Assembly (NCBI GenBank): GCA_965203195.1
Contig: OZ241860.1
Span: forward strand, 1,984,001 to 2,048,000
Direction: 5' to 3'
Origin: Bin87 sp965203195
Lineage (GTDB): Bacteria > Chloroflexota > Dehalococcoidia > Lucifugimonadales > UBA3495
DNA length: 64,000 nt
Positions 55,705 to 64,000 of this stretch are shown here, one piece after another. The position numbers were made by a program, and so were the translations under genes. Positions within the stretch are counted from its first letter, which is position 1. Each line of letters begins with the position of its first letter. The notes below the pieces were generated by a model. The model was not told the origin of the DNA and did not search any database. It saw only the letters and a list, made by a program, of their open reading frames with translations.

Positions 55705-56370
55705 TTGACGATGAACCCCGACAGCTTCCCGCCGGAGTTTTTCCGCCGCGAGGACGAAAGCGACGATGCCGAGTTCTACACGACGCCCCGTCTGGTGGTG
55801 CATATTGACGACGGGGCCATCGGCGCCGTGGGCCGGCTGTTCCGGCAGCTGATTCCCCCGGACTCCGAAACCCTGGACCTGATGAGCAGCTGGCGCACGC
55901 ACTGGCCGGCGGAACACCCCCGCCGGCGCATTGTCGGCTTGGGGATGAACGCTACGGAGCTGGCGGAGAACCCGCAGCTGGACGATTACCTGGTGCGCGA
56001 CATCAACGCCGACCCGTCCCTGCCCTTTGCCGAAGCCTCCTTTGACGCCGTGGTCATCACCGTTTCGGTGCAGTACCTCACCAGCCCGGTTGCGGTGTTC
56101 GCCGAGGTGTCCCGCATCCTGCGGCCCGGCGGCGTGTTCATCGTCACCTTTTCCAACCGCTGCTTCCCCACCAAAGCCGTCCGCGTCTGGCGCGCCACCA
56201 ACGATGCGGATCATATTGAGCTGGTGGCGTCATATCTGCACCGGGCCGGCGGGTTCAACGGCGTGCGCGGCGGGCTGGCCAACCCCGACCTGGCGCCGCC
56301 GGGCGACCCGCTGTTCGCCGTCTATGCCTATAAAGAGGCCGCCGGCGATGGCGACGCTGCGGGGGCGTGA
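55705..56370 (+). CDS. SAM-dependent methyltransferase (type 11)
   Basis: The coding part gives SDDAEFYTTPRLVVHID and later DINADPSLPFAEASFDAVVITVSVQYL, VFAEVSRILRPGGVFIVTFSNRCFP, which is the Methyltransf_11 pattern with motifs for SAM and post-motif strands. The usual glycine-rich motif I is poorly kept (LDLMSSWRTHWP). I place the start at a TTG with AGGAGG 6 bases upstream (221 residues); another TTG at 55621 with GGAGG 5 bases before it would add 28 residues. Substrate unknown. The gene follows the metal-binding peptide; no functional link is evident. Confidence 0.8.
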   Translation: MTMNPDSFPPEFFRREDESDDAEFYTTPRLVVHIDDGAIGAVGRLFRQLIPPDSETLDLMSSWRTHWPAEHPRRRIVGLGMNATELAENPQLDDYLVRDINADPSLPFAEASFDAVVITVSVQYLTSPVAVFAEVSRILRPGGVFIVTFSNRCFPTKAVRVWRATNDADHIELVASYLHRAGGFNGVRGGLANPDLAPPGDPLFAVYAYKEAAGDGDAAGA

Positions 56371-56411
56371 TACACTGGAAAAGAGATTTGCGGGGTAGGA
56401 AAGACTGGACT

Positions 56412-57038
56412 ATGAGCGGCGTTTTCGTTTATTGGGACAATTCCAACATTTGCCACGAGGCGCAGCGGCTGGCCGAGGAGCGGGACGCCACTCCCGGGGC
56501 GCGCTATCTGGTACGAATCCATTTTGAAAACCTGCTGCGCCTGGCCCACGCCGACCGTCCCCTGACCAAAGCCTGGGCCGCCGGCTCCATCCCGCCGGAA
56601 CTGAACCAGCTATGGAACCGGCTGGAGAACCGGGGCGTGGCAGTGGAACTGTTCGACCGGGGCGGGCGCGAGCGCGGCGAACAGGATATACCCGACCGCT
56701 GGTTGCAACTGCGTATGCTGGAGGACGGCTGGGATTACAACGGCGATCCCGGCATTGTGGCGCTGCTGACTGGAGACGGCGCCGGCTATGTGGAAGGCCG
56801 GGGTTTTCACCGCACCCTGGAGCGTATGCACCGGCGCGGCTGGCGGGTGGAAGTCCTGTCCTGGTTGCATTCCTGCCGGCGCGGGATGCGCCTGTGGGCA
56901 GAGGAAAACGGCGTATTTGTGCCACTGGACGATTATTATGACGCCATAACTTTCCGGGAACCGTCCCGCCCCGGTCACGAGCTGGCCCTGGCGCGGCGCG
57001 TGGCCGATCTTGACCTGTCCGGTCGCCCGACAGCGTGA
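56412..57038 (+). CDS. NYN-domain (PIN-like) protein
   Basis: The 208-residue protein begins VFVYWDNSNICHEAQRLAEE, with the D-N-S-N core of NYN domains (a PIN-like RNase fold), followed by FDRGGRERGEQDIPDRWL and VALLTGDGAGYVEGRGFH, where the T-G-D-G aspartate completes the metal site. LabA-like NYN proteins bind or cut RNA. The C-terminal segment (LSWLHSCRRGMRLWAEENGVFVPL, with charged end) closes the fold. The adjoining genes are a methyltransferase upstream and Uma2 genes downstream, which tell little. RNA processing or a toxin-like role are both possible. Confidence 0.8.
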   Translation: MSGVFVYWDNSNICHEAQRLAEERDATPGARYLVRIHFENLLRLAHADRPLTKAWAAGSIPPELNQLWNRLENRGVAVELFDRGGRERGEQDIPDRWLQLRMLEDGWDYNGDPGIVALLTGDGAGYVEGRGFHRTLERMHRRGWRVEVLSWLHSCRRGMRLWAEENGVFVPLDDYYDAITFREPSRPGHELALARRVADLDLSGRPTA

Positions 57039-57064
57039 AGCCGCCGTGGGTGGAGGGAATTGCG

Positions 57065-57628
57065 ATGACGACGACAATGACGACGCCCAAGCTACTGACC
57101 GCCGCCGACCTGCTCCGCCTGCACAGCGAAGGCGTGCGCGGCGAACTAATCCAGGGGGTACTGCACCAAACTATGCCAGCCGGATTCAGGCATGGCAAGA
57201 TAATAATGCTCCTGGGCGCCCGGCTGGTATCGCACGTGGAGCCGGCCGGTCTGGGCCACGTGTTCGGCTCCGACACCGGCGTCCTGCTGGAACGCAACCC
57301 CGACACCGTGCGGGAACCGGACATAGCCTATGTTTCCGCGGCCCGCCTCCCCCTAGATGCCGAAATCAGCGGCTACTGCCCGGTCGTCCCCGACCTGGTA
57401 GTGGAGATAGTGTCCCCAACCGACGACGAACGGGAAGTGGCTAACAAGGCCGCAATGTGGCTGCATTACGGCGCCCGCATGGTCCTGGTGATAAACCCGG
57501 CATCCCGCACGATACAGATGCGCCGGCCCGGCGCGCCGACTGCTATCCTCACCATCCACGATACGCTGGACGGCGGGGATGTGCTGCCGGGTTTCACCTG
57601 CCCGGTGCGGGATATTCTGGAGCGTTAG
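57065..57628 (+). CDS. Uma2-family protein, tandem copy 1
   Basis: The 187-residue Uma2 domain protein has the family order: TAADLLRLHSEGVRGELIQG, FGSDTGVLLERNPDTVREPDIAYVSA, VVPDLVVEIVSPTDDEREVANK and GARMVLVINPASRT. The PD...E-V-x-S-P-x-D pattern is the PD-(D/E)XK-like core. GGAGGGAATTGCG precedes the ATG. A paralogue of exactly the same length follows after 76 bases and is nearly identical except for residues 35-60, where FRHGKIIMLLGARLVSHVEP is replaced. Function of Uma2 proteins is not established. Confidence 0.88.
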   Translation: MTTTMTTPKLLTAADLLRLHSEGVRGELIQGVLHQTMPAGFRHGKIIMLLGARLVSHVEPAGLGHVFGSDTGVLLERNPDTVREPDIAYVSAARLPLDAEISGYCPVVPDLVVEIVSPTDDEREVANKAAMWLHYGARMVLVINPASRTIQMRRPGAPTAILTIHDTLDGGDVLPGFTCPVRDILER

Positions 57629-57704
57629 GCCAGTCAGCCATCTCCGGCGCCATCTCCACCGGCGCCCCGCCGGGCCTGGCGGATCTGCCCACGAGGGAAT
57701 TGCG
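57629..57704 (-). pseudogene. Remnant of the ridA 3' end between the Uma2 copies
   Basis: The 76-base spacer aligns, with gaps, with the last codons of ridA: GCCAGTCAGCC...CACCGGCGCCCCGC-GGGC...TGCCCACG against the sequence starting at 58268. It reads on the minus strand like ridA, but lacks the rest of the gene. It marks the end of the unit that was duplicated with Uma2. Confidence 0.75.
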
Positions 57705-58268
57705 ATGACGACGACAATGACAACGCCCAAACTGCTGACCGCCGCCGACCTGCTCCGCCTGCACAGCAAAGGCGTGCGCGGCGAACTAATCCGGGGAGCG
57801 TTGCGAGAAACTATGCCAGCCGGACTGAAACACGGCGAGATAGCCGCCGCCCTGATGTCCCTGCTCTGGATACACGTCCACCCTGCCCGACTGGGCCACG
57901 TGTTCGGCTCCGACACCGGCGTCCTGCTGGAGCGCAACCCCGACACCGTGCGGGAACCGGATGTAGCCTATGTTTCCGCGGCCCGCCTGCCCCTGGACGC
58001 CGACATCAGCGGTTACTGCCCCGTCGTCCCCGACCTGGTAGTGGAAATAGTTTCCCCAACCGACGACGAACGGGAAGTGGCTAACAAGGCCGCAATGTGG
58101 CTGCATTACGGCGCCCGCATGGTGCTGGTGATAAACCCGGAATCCCGCACTATACAGGTGCGCCGGCCCGGCGCGCCGGCAGTTATCCTGACCGTCCACG
58201 ATACGCTGGACGGCGGGGATGTGCTGCCGGGTTTCACCTGCCCGGTGCGGGATATTCTGGAGCGTTAG
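57705..58268 (+). CDS. Uma2-family protein, tandem copy 2
   Basis: A 187-residue paralogue of the preceding gene, starting 640 bases later with the same GAGGGAATTGCG leader and identical MTTTMTTPKLLTAADLL. Differences cluster at residues 28-60 (RGALRETMPAGLKHGEIAAALMSLLWIHVHP), where it has the more usual Uma2 sequence. The C-terminal halves are almost identical, which implies a recent duplication or gene conversion. The gene ends 5 bases from the convergent ridA stop. Confidence 0.88.
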   Translation: MTTTMTTPKLLTAADLLRLHSKGVRGELIRGALRETMPAGLKHGEIAAALMSLLWIHVHPARLGHVFGSDTGVLLERNPDTVREPDVAYVSAARLPLDADISGYCPVVPDLVVEIVSPTDDEREVANKAAMWLHYGARMVLVINPESRTIQVRRPGAPAVILTVHDTLDGGDVLPGFTCPVRDILER

Positions 58269-58273
58269 GCCGG

Positions 58274-58738
58274 TCAGTCGGCCACTTCCAGCACCATCTC
58301 CACTTCCACCGGCGCCCCGCGCGGCAGGGCGGCCATGCCCACGGCGGAACGGGCGTGGCGTCCGTTTTCGCCGTACAACTCCACCAGCAGGTCGGAAGCG
58401 CCGTTGCCCACCGCCGGCTGCTGGTCAAACTCCGGGTCGCTGTTGACCATCACCAGCAGCTTCACCACGCGCCGCACCCGGTCCAGGTCGCCGATGATGC
58501 TTTTGGCGGAGGAAAGGCAGTTGACGGCGCACTGGCGGGCCGCCTCATAGCCCTGCTCAACGCTCACCTCCCGCCCCAGCTTGCCGCTGGCGACCATCGC
58601 GCCGTCGGGACGCCGGGGCAGGTTGCCGGATACGAACAGCAGATTGCCGGCGCGCACCGCGGGAACAAAATTGCCCAGAGAGGGGTTGGGTTCGGTTACT
58701 TCCAGGCCCATTGCGGCCAGCTTGCTTTCAATTTCCAT
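58274..58738 (-). CDS. RidA/YjgF family protein
   Basis: The 154-residue protein belongs to the RidA family: NFVPAVRAGNLLFVSGNLPR, CAVNCLSSAKSIIGDLDRV, and SAVGMAALPRGAPVEVEMVLEV at the end (the arginine of the family's C-terminal motif is found as PRGAPVEVE). Such proteins hydrolyse reactive enamine/imine intermediates. The length and the N-terminal helix MEIESKLAAMGLEV fit the larger subgroup often annotated as endoribonuclease L-PSP-like. GGAG lies well upstream of the ATG. A remnant of its 3' end is found between the two Uma2 genes. Confidence 0.9.
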   Translation of the reverse strand: MEIESKLAAMGLEVTEPNPSLGNFVPAVRAGNLLFVSGNLPRRPDGAMVASGKLGREVSVEQGYEAARQCAVNCLSSAKSIIGDLDRVRRVVKLLVMVNSDPEFDQQPAVGNGASDLLVELYGENGRHARSAVGMAALPRGAPVEVEMVLEVAD

Positions 58739-58852
58739 AACGACAATCGTCTCCTTGATGCGTTGGCAGGACAGGTCGGACGGGATGGGGACAGGACAGG
58801 CAGAGTAAAGTCAGGGCAAGCCGGACGGGACGATGGCAAGGCGGAGTCTGCG

Positions 58853-60661
58853 CTACCCGTCGGCCGGACGGTAGCGGTTGACGATGGGCAGACGCCGGTC
58901 TTTGCCGAAAGCGCGGGGCGTAATTTTGACGCCGGGCGGCGCCTGCCTTCGCTTGTACTCGTTGCGGTCCACGGCGGCGATCACCTGGAGCACCCATTCC
59001 GGCTTATGCCCCATGGCCACCATTTCCGTGTAGTCGCAATCATCCTCAACATAGGCTTTGATGATGGGATCCAGCAGCTCGTAGGGCGGCAAGGTATCCC
59101 GGTCGGTCTGGTCGGGCCGCAGTTCGGCGCTGGGTGGCTTGTCCAGTATCGCCCGGGGGATGACCGGGCCGACGGCGGCGCCAACGCTGACCTCGACGTC
59201 GTATGCCGGCCGGGAGTTGCGCCAGTGGCAGAGTTCGTACACCATCGTTTTGGGGACATCCTTCAGCGCCGCGAACCCCCCGGCCATATCCCCGTACAAG
59301 GTGGCGTAGCCCATCGCCAGCTCGCTCTTGTTGCCGGTGGTCAGCGCCAGCCAGCCGAACTTGTTGGAGATGGTCATCAGCACATTGCCCCGGATGCGGG
59401 CCTGCACATTCTCCTCGGCGGTGTTGGGCGCCGTGCCGGCAAAGCGCGGGGCCAGCATATCGGCAAAGGCTTCGTGGGCCGGCTCTATGGGGATGCGCCA
59501 CAGCGGAATGCCCAGATTGTCGGCCAGCTCCTGGGAATCGGCCACGCTGCCCTCCGATGAGTAGCGCGACGGCATCGTGACTCCGACTACATTGTCCGCG
59601 CCGAGGGCATCGGCGGCAATAACCGCCGTCAGCGCCGAATCCACGCCGCCGGACAGCCCCACCAGGGCTTTGCGGAAGCCGGATTTGCGGACATAATCGC
59701 CGACGCCGGTGACCAGCGCCCGATAGACTTCGGCAACAGCGTCCGGCGGCGGGCAAAGGGGCGGGGCAGCAATGGCCGGCCGGCGGCCGGCGGGGATAGC
59801 GGGGCCGGCGGCGGCGGGTTCGGAAAGGGCAATTACGGGTGCCGGGGCAATTTCCCCCGCCGCCGGCCGCTGGTGCGGGTTCGCCTTGCGGGGGCGCGGG
59901 TCGCGGAGCCGCTGCCGGAGCGCGGCGCCGGCGTCCAGGTCGGCAATCAGCAGACTTTCCGCAAAAGACGGCGCGCGCGCAATGACGGCGCCGTCCGGGG
60001 CGCAAATGACGCTGGCGCCGTCAAACACCAGCTCATCCTGCCCGCCCACGGTGTTGAGATAGGCGATGAACACGCCGTTGTCGGCGGCGCGGGTGGCCAG
60101 CATCCGTTCCCGCTGGGCGGCCTTGCCGGCGTGAAAAGGCGAGGCGTTGATGTTGACGATAACCTCGGCGCCCGCGGCCCGCTGCGCCACCACAGGGCCG
60201 GCGGGATACCAGATGTCCTCGCAGATGTTGACCCCCACCGGAACGCCGTTGACCGCATAGACCGGGCAGGCGTCGCCCCGCCGGAAGTAGCGTTCCTCGT
60301 CAAAGACGCCGTAGTTGGGCAGGTAGATCTTGCGATACCAGTCCACAATGCGCCCGTTATGAATGATGGCGGCGGCGTTGGCGATGTCATCATCCACCGC
60401 AACGCAGCCCACAATGACGGCGATGTCCCGCGCGGCGGCGGCAATGCGCCAGACGGCGGCGATGTTGTCCGCCAGAAAAGAGGGCTTGAGCAGCAAATCC
60501 TCCGGCGGATAGCCGGCCACGGCCAGCTCCGGGAAGGCTACCAGGTCGGCGCCGGCGGCCCGCGCATCATCGGCCAGGGCGATGATGCGGTCGGCGTTGC
60601 CGGCTATGTCGCCGACGGTAGGGTTGAACTGGGCCAGAGCCAGGCGGAGGATGCGCGGCAT
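58853..60661 (-). CDS. nadE: Glutamine-dependent NAD+ synthetase NadE
   Basis: NadE makes NAD from deamido-NAD, ATP and glutamine. The 602-residue protein has an N-terminal nitrilase-like glutaminase domain with Glu45 (AFPELAVAGY), Lys (WYRKIYLPNYGVFDE) and Cys (GVNICEDIWYP), and a C-terminal synthetase domain with the P-loop GLSGGVDSALTAVIA and SRYSSEGS. Between them lies a long Ala/Pro-rich linker (AGPAIPAGRRPAIAAPPLCP), longer than in most members (usual size 540-570). I chose the ATG at 60661 to match MPRILRLALAQFNPTVGDI; the longer frame is not conserved. The gene is followed by ridA on the same strand after about 110 bases. Confidence 0.96.
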   Translation of the reverse strand: MPRILRLALAQFNPTVGDIAGNADRIIALADDARAAGADLVAFPELAVAGYPPEDLLLKPSFLADNIAAVWRIAAAARDIAVIVGCVAVDDDIANAAAIIHNGRIVDWYRKIYLPNYGVFDEERYFRRGDACPVYAVNGVPVGVNICEDIWYPAGPVVAQRAAGAEVIVNINASPFHAGKAAQRERMLATRAADNGVFIAYLNTVGGQDELVFDGASVICAPDGAVIARAPSFAESLLIADLDAGAALRQRLRDPRPRKANPHQRPAAGEIAPAPVIALSEPAAAGPAIPAGRRPAIAAPPLCPPPDAVAEVYRALVTGVGDYVRKSGFRKALVGLSGGVDSALTAVIAADALGADNVVGVTMPSRYSSEGSVADSQELADNLGIPLWRIPIEPAHEAFADMLAPRFAGTAPNTAEENVQARIRGNVLMTISNKFGWLALTTGNKSELAMGYATLYGDMAGGFAALKDVPKTMVYELCHWRNSRPAYDVEVSVGAAVGPVIPRAILDKPPSAELRPDQTDRDTLPPYELLDPIIKAYVEDDCDYTEMVAMGHKPEWVLQVIAAVDRNEYKRRQAPPGVKITPRAFGKDRRLPIVNRYRPADG

Positions 60662-60784
60662 AACGCAGGCATTATAGCGCCAGCGGTCAATACAATGGCG
60701 CCGCCGGGCAGTAGCGCCGCCAGGCAAGGCAATGAACGGGCGATAACCGGCGGCGCCTTGCGCGCGCCCTGGCCGCGCCGGGCG

Positions 60785-61339
60785 TCATCCGCCCGGATGC
60801 CGGGGATGCGTGAACCAGTGGTAACTGAACGCCCCCTGCGCCCCCCGCACGAACAAAAACAGCAGCAGCAGATAGACGACGACCCAGAACGCGCCCCGTC
60901 CGTCCAGCGCCAGCGGCTCCAGCCGGGTCAGCGCGATGACGCGGGCAATGGCGAACACCACCGGCAGCAGCGCCGCCGCCAGCCGCCAGCGCTGGTTCAG
61001 CCCCAAGCCCAGCATACCCACCAGGAAGCCCTCTACGCCGTAGTAGATGACGATGCGCGCCGGCAGGAAGGCGGCGTCATCCGCCCCGCCGTCGCCGGCC
61101 GCCGCCATTCCTTCCTGGATGGCCGGCCCAATCAGCCAGACCAGCAGCAGCCCGGTGGTCCAGACCCACCAGGCCAGCGCCGCCAACCAGCCCCAGCGTA
61201 TCCAGCGGCGCGCCGGCCCCGGCCCGGACGCCGCGAAACGCCCCAGGCGGCCAGGCGGACGGGGATAACGGTATGCGCCACCGCCGTCGTCGGCGACGCC
61301 GCTGTCATCATCCCGCGGCGTGTCCGGCGGCGGCGACAT
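60785..61339 (-). CDS. Integral membrane protein, 184 aa, unknown
   Basis: The protein has a polar, Pro/Gly/Asp-rich N-terminus of about 45 residues and then four hydrophobic segments: WLAALAWWVWTTGLLLVWLI, IVIYYGVEGFLVGMLGLGL, LAAALLPVVFAIARVIAL and FWVVVYLLLLFLFVRGAQG. It ends with a short His/Pro tail. No family is recognised. It begins 29 bases after the stop of the 79-residue gene at 61369-61608, on the same strand, so both are likely in one operon together with the DoxX-like gene upstream. Confidence 0.7.
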   Translation of the reverse strand: MSPPPDTPRDDDSGVADDGGGAYRYPRPPGRLGRFAASGPGPARRWIRWGWLAALAWWVWTTGLLLVWLIGPAIQEGMAAAGDGGADDAAFLPARIVIYYGVEGFLVGMLGLGLNQRWRLAAALLPVVFAIARVIALTRLEPLALDGRGAFWVVVYLLLLFLFVRGAQGAFSYHWFTHPRHPGG

Positions 61340-61368
61340 TGCGATGAGCCGGGCGGAGTACGGGCCGC

Positions 61369-61608
61369 CTACCCGGCGTCCTCGTCCAGCAGGGGAATGG
61401 TCGTCCAGACCACGCCGTCGGGGTCTGCGGAAAGCCCCTGCTCTCCCACCATCCGCCGGATGTCCAGCAGGGTGGCGTTCACTTCACCGGTCACTTTCCG
61501 CCATTCCGGTTCCGGCGGGAACCAGTAGGGGGAGTTGATCCGCACTACCTTGTTGTCGGCGGCGTGGTGGTAGATGCCGAACCGGGCGGCTTGCTGTTGC
61601 ATCGTCAT
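61369..61608 (-). CDS. Small protein, 79 aa, unknown
   Basis: A 79-codon frame starts MTMQQQAARFGIYHHAADNK and continues with RINSPYWFPPEPEWRKVTGE and LLDIRRMVGEQGLSADPDGV, a mixed composition with Trp, Tyr and Pro typical of a real globular protein. Two ATGs in frame (61608 and 61602) could serve; neither has a strong ribosome-binding site. The end (VVWTTIPLLDEDAG) is acidic. No family is known to me. It lies between the DoxX-like gene and the membrane protein on the same strand. Confidence 0.6.
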   Translation of the reverse strand: MTMQQQAARFGIYHHAADNKVVRINSPYWFPPEPEWRKVTGEVNATLLDIRRMVGEQGLSADPDGVVWTTIPLLDEDAG

Positions 61609-61711
61609 AATAAGGCCACACTTCCCGCCCGGCGCCGGGGACAGGATGGCGCGGCGCCGGGCGATGCGTACGATGGTACTGGTACCGGGACAGGTTGCGG
61701 GAGTTCCCTGA

Positions 61712-62200
61712 TTACAGGATTTCCCTCTTGAGGATGAGGCGTTCAATGCCGTACTTGCGGCTGCCCAGGATGCCGATGATGCCGGCGCAGGCGAACCACA
61801 GGATGGTCACTTCGCCGCCGTGGGCGCCAAAAGCGGAGCCCATATCCCCCGGCGGGTTGGGGTACAGGTGCGGCAGAATGCCGTTGGGCGCGTGCACCAT
61901 AAAGTAGGCCACCACCATAGTGACCACCAGGGCGCCGGCGCCCAGCCGGGTCAAAACGCCCAGCCCCACCAGAAAGGCGGCGACCAGTTCCACCCACCCG
62001 GCCACATACACGATGTCCGGCGGCCCGCTGCCCGGCAGCGGAAAGTTCCAGACGAAAGCCTTCTGCGCCCCGTGCAGGAATACCAGAAAGGCGAAAATCA
62101 GCCGGAACAGCAGGTAGAATTCGTCCGTATAGCGCCGGAAAAAGCGCCCCAGAAAAGCGCTTTCCGCAGCCGGCGCCGGCGCGGCGTTGTTGGCAGCCAT
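61712..62200 (-). CDS. DoxX family membrane protein
   Basis: The 162-residue protein has the DoxX pattern: RLIFAFLVFLHGAQKAFVW, then WVELVAAFLVGLGVLTRLGA, ALVVTMVVAYFMVHAPNG and a closing helix EVTILWFACAGIIGILGSR. Four transmembrane helices are predicted. DoxX-like proteins take part in thiosulfate:quinone oxidation in some archaea, but in bacteria most have unknown roles in redox or stress response. A GAGAGGG site precedes the ATG; the longer frame is not conserved. It heads a possible operon with the two genes downstream. Confidence 0.85.
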   Translation of the reverse strand: MAANNAAPAPAAESAFLGRFFRRYTDEFYLLFRLIFAFLVFLHGAQKAFVWNFPLPGSGPPDIVYVAGWVELVAAFLVGLGVLTRLGAGALVVTMVVAYFMVHAPNGILPHLYPNPPGDMGSAFGAHGGEVTILWFACAGIIGILGSRKYGIERLILKREIL

Positions 62201-62476
62201 AGTCAGACCCTCTCCTCTCCATTCAATTGCTTGCTCAACAGGTATCCCCGGGAGGCGTCCCCAGGATGTGTTCCCCAGATATGTCCACAGGAATGTTCGC
62301 GCGGCGCGCTGCGGCCCGGAGCGAAGCTGCGCCCGGCAGCCCTGGTGTGGCCGGACTGCCGGAGTTCCCATTGTGACAACCCGTTTAGTTTGACATGAAT
62401 CGCGCCACGCCATTGCCGCCGGCGCAAATGCCAATGCCGGCGCCGGCGTCAGGCTATCGGCGTCAGGCTATCGGCT

Positions 62477-63766
62477 TCAGGGTATGATGGAGCTGATGGC
62501 AATGGTTTCGTCCCGCCGGGGGCCGGTGGAGATGATTTGCGCCTGGCAACCCACCAGTTCCTCAATGCGGCTGACATAGTCGCGGGCGTTGGCCGGCAGC
62601 CGCCCGTAGTCGGTGACGCTGGCGGTCGGTTCCGTCCAGCCGGGCATCTTTTCGTAAATCGGTTCGCAGCGTTCCAGCAGGGCGGTGTCGGCGGGAAAGC
62701 GATCGGTTTCGGCGCCGTCCTCGTCCCGGTAGCCCACGCCGATTTTGACCTCCGGCATACCGTCCAGTATGTCCAGCCGGGTCAGCACCATTCCGGTAAA
62801 GCCGTTGATGCGCTGGCTGTAGCGGGCGGCCACGGCGTCAAACCAGCCCACCCGGCGCGGACGCCCGGTGGTGGTGCCGTACTCGTGAGCTTTCTCCCGC
62901 AGCTCCTCGGCGGCGGCGCCATGCATTTCCGTAGGCATCGGCCCGCCGCCCACGCGGGTGGAGTACGCCTTGAACACTCCCACCACGCCGGCGATGTCCT
63001 GCGGACGAATGCCCAGCCCGGTAATCGCGCCGCCAATGGACGGCGAGGACGAAGTCACATAGGGATAAGAGCCGTGGTCAATATCCAGCAGCGTGCCTTG
63101 CGCGCCTTCCAGCAGCGCGCTTTTGCCCTGCTCCAGCAGATCCTGCACCATCTGCTCGGTGGGGCAAACCCTGGACTCCAGCCGTTTCGCCCAGGTTTGG
63201 CACTGCGCCAGCACGGCGTCGGCGTCCAGGGGCTTGCCATCATACACGCCGGTGATGACCCGGTTTTTCATCGCCACGGCGTCGCGTATGCGGTCGGGCA
63301 GCTGCCGGGCATCCAGCAGGTCGCCGATGCGGATGCCGTCGCGGGCGGCCTTGTCCACATAGGCGGGGCCAATGCCCTGCCCGGTGGTGCCGATGGCGGA
63401 ACGGCCGCGCGCCTGCTCCTGCAACCCGTCCAGCAGTATGTGGTAGGGCATAATGATGTGGGCGCGGTCGCTGACGAACAGCCGGTCGGTGGCGATGCCC
63501 TGTTGGTGCAGGCCGTCGATTTCGCCGAGCAGCACATCGGGATTGACCACCACGCCGTTGCCGATGACGCCGGTGACGCCGGGCCAGCAGATGCCGGATG
63601 GCACCAGGTGCAGCTGGAACTCGCCCCGCTCGTTGACCACCGTATGGCCGGCGTTGTTGCCGCCGGCGTAGCGCACGACGCAATCGGACCGGCCGGCCAA
63701 ATAGTCAATGACCTTGCCCTTGCCCTCGTCGCCCCATTGCCCCCCGATTACGGCGTAAGCCGGCAT
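62477..63766 (-). CDS. purA: Adenylosuccinate synthetase PurA
   Basis: PurA links aspartate to IMP with GTP in AMP synthesis. The 429-residue enzyme starts after AGGAG at 9 bases with AYAVIGGQWGDEGKGKVIDYL, the GTP-binding loop. Further signatures are YAGGNNAGHTVV, TTGQGIGPAYVDK, SALLEGAQGTLLDIDHGSYPYVTSS (in two parts: LLEGAQGTLLDIDHG and SYPYVTSS) and GRPRRVGWFD, all in place. The C-terminal LVGCQAQIISTGPRRDETI is typical. The longer frame upstream is not conserved. It is monocistronic as far as can be seen. Confidence 0.97.
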   Translation of the reverse strand: MPAYAVIGGQWGDEGKGKVIDYLAGRSDCVVRYAGGNNAGHTVVNERGEFQLHLVPSGICWPGVTGVIGNGVVVNPDVLLGEIDGLHQQGIATDRLFVSDRAHIIMPYHILLDGLQEQARGRSAIGTTGQGIGPAYVDKAARDGIRIGDLLDARQLPDRIRDAVAMKNRVITGVYDGKPLDADAVLAQCQTWAKRLESRVCPTEQMVQDLLEQGKSALLEGAQGTLLDIDHGSYPYVTSSSPSIGGAITGLGIRPQDIAGVVGVFKAYSTRVGGGPMPTEMHGAAAEELREKAHEYGTTTGRPRRVGWFDAVAARYSQRINGFTGMVLTRLDILDGMPEVKIGVGYRDEDGAETDRFPADTALLERCEPIYEKMPGWTEPTASVTDYGRLPANARDYVSRIEELVGCQAQIISTGPRRDETIAISSIIP

Positions 63767-64000
63767 TGTGCTCTGCTCCTGGATTTTGCTGAAACTAGCC
63801 GGATGTTGCCACCAGCCCGAAACGCCGCCCGGTCTCCGGCGTGGGCCAAAACTGCCCGGCAGGGCAGGGCATCCGCGCCGCGCGCCCCCGGGCAACGGGA
63901 CGGCTGCCGCAGGGATTATAGCAGAAACCGCCCCCGGGCAACAGGGCAAACCGCCGCCGCAACCGGGGCAATCACCGGGAACCGGATGCCGGAACCGGAT
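63767..64000. other. Upstream of purA, no gene seen
   Basis: The last 234 bases hold no supported gene. There is a short direct repeat near the edge (GGAACCGGATGCCGGAACCGGAT, 63978-64000). No promoter boxes for purA are clear; a GGATTATAGC stretch at 63912 could contain a -10. Confidence 0.4.

Overview
The window is GC-rich (roughly 65 percent), densely coded bacterial chromosome. The gene mix suggests a Chloroflexota lineage, perhaps marine or host-associated (SAR202/Dehalococcoidia-like): catabolic enzymes of the CaiB, MaoC, FAD-dehydrogenase, luciferase-like and amidohydrolase families, a eukaryote-type IleS, several Uma2 genes, retropepsin-like proteases and many restriction-modification genes. 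This placement is an inference; no rRNA or tRNA gene was seen to anchor it.

Layout. 0-5 kb: small unknown proteins, ilvD, a tandemly duplicated membrane/coiled-coil gene (one copy dead) and an SDR. 5-12.7 kb: a 953-residue N6 DNA methylase, a retropepsin-like protease, a CaiB-type CoA transferase, a methylase-Mrr nuclease fusion, a palindromic element that cut off a second retropepsin gene, and a possible toxin-antitoxin pair. 12.7-17.8 kb: a MaoC-like hydratase, a decayed nuclease-like gene, an FAD dehydrogenase and a fused nucleotidyltransferase-HEPN protein. 18-22 kb: a peptide ABC transporter (binding protein and two permeases, no ATPase). 22.3-31.1 kb: envelope and central metabolism (yvcK-glmS, uppP, a GT4 glycosyltransferase, a phosphonoacetate-hydrolase-like enzyme, thrB).

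31.1-42.6 kb is a defence-like island on the minus strand: two methylase-HNH fusions, a separate N6 methylase/restriction enzyme pair, two tandem IS5-type elements, four PaREP1/HEPN-like genes repeating every 367 bp, and an overlapping pair of unknown genes, one membrane-anchored. A damaged copy of the thrB 3' end lies on the far side of the first methylase-HNH gene.

42.7-63.8 kb is mostly housekeeping and secreted proteins: a luciferase-like oxidoreductase, pyruvate kinase, ileS, mutM, an amidohydrolase, two tandem secreted FN3-trypsin proteases with a 53-residue gene between them, a 63-residue His/Cys-rich peptide, a methyltransferase, a NYN-domain protein, duplicated Uma2 genes, ridA, nadE, a DoxX-like protein and purA. 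Two themes recur: tandem duplications caught at different stages of decay, and simple-sequence tracts inserted in frame into ordinary enzymes.
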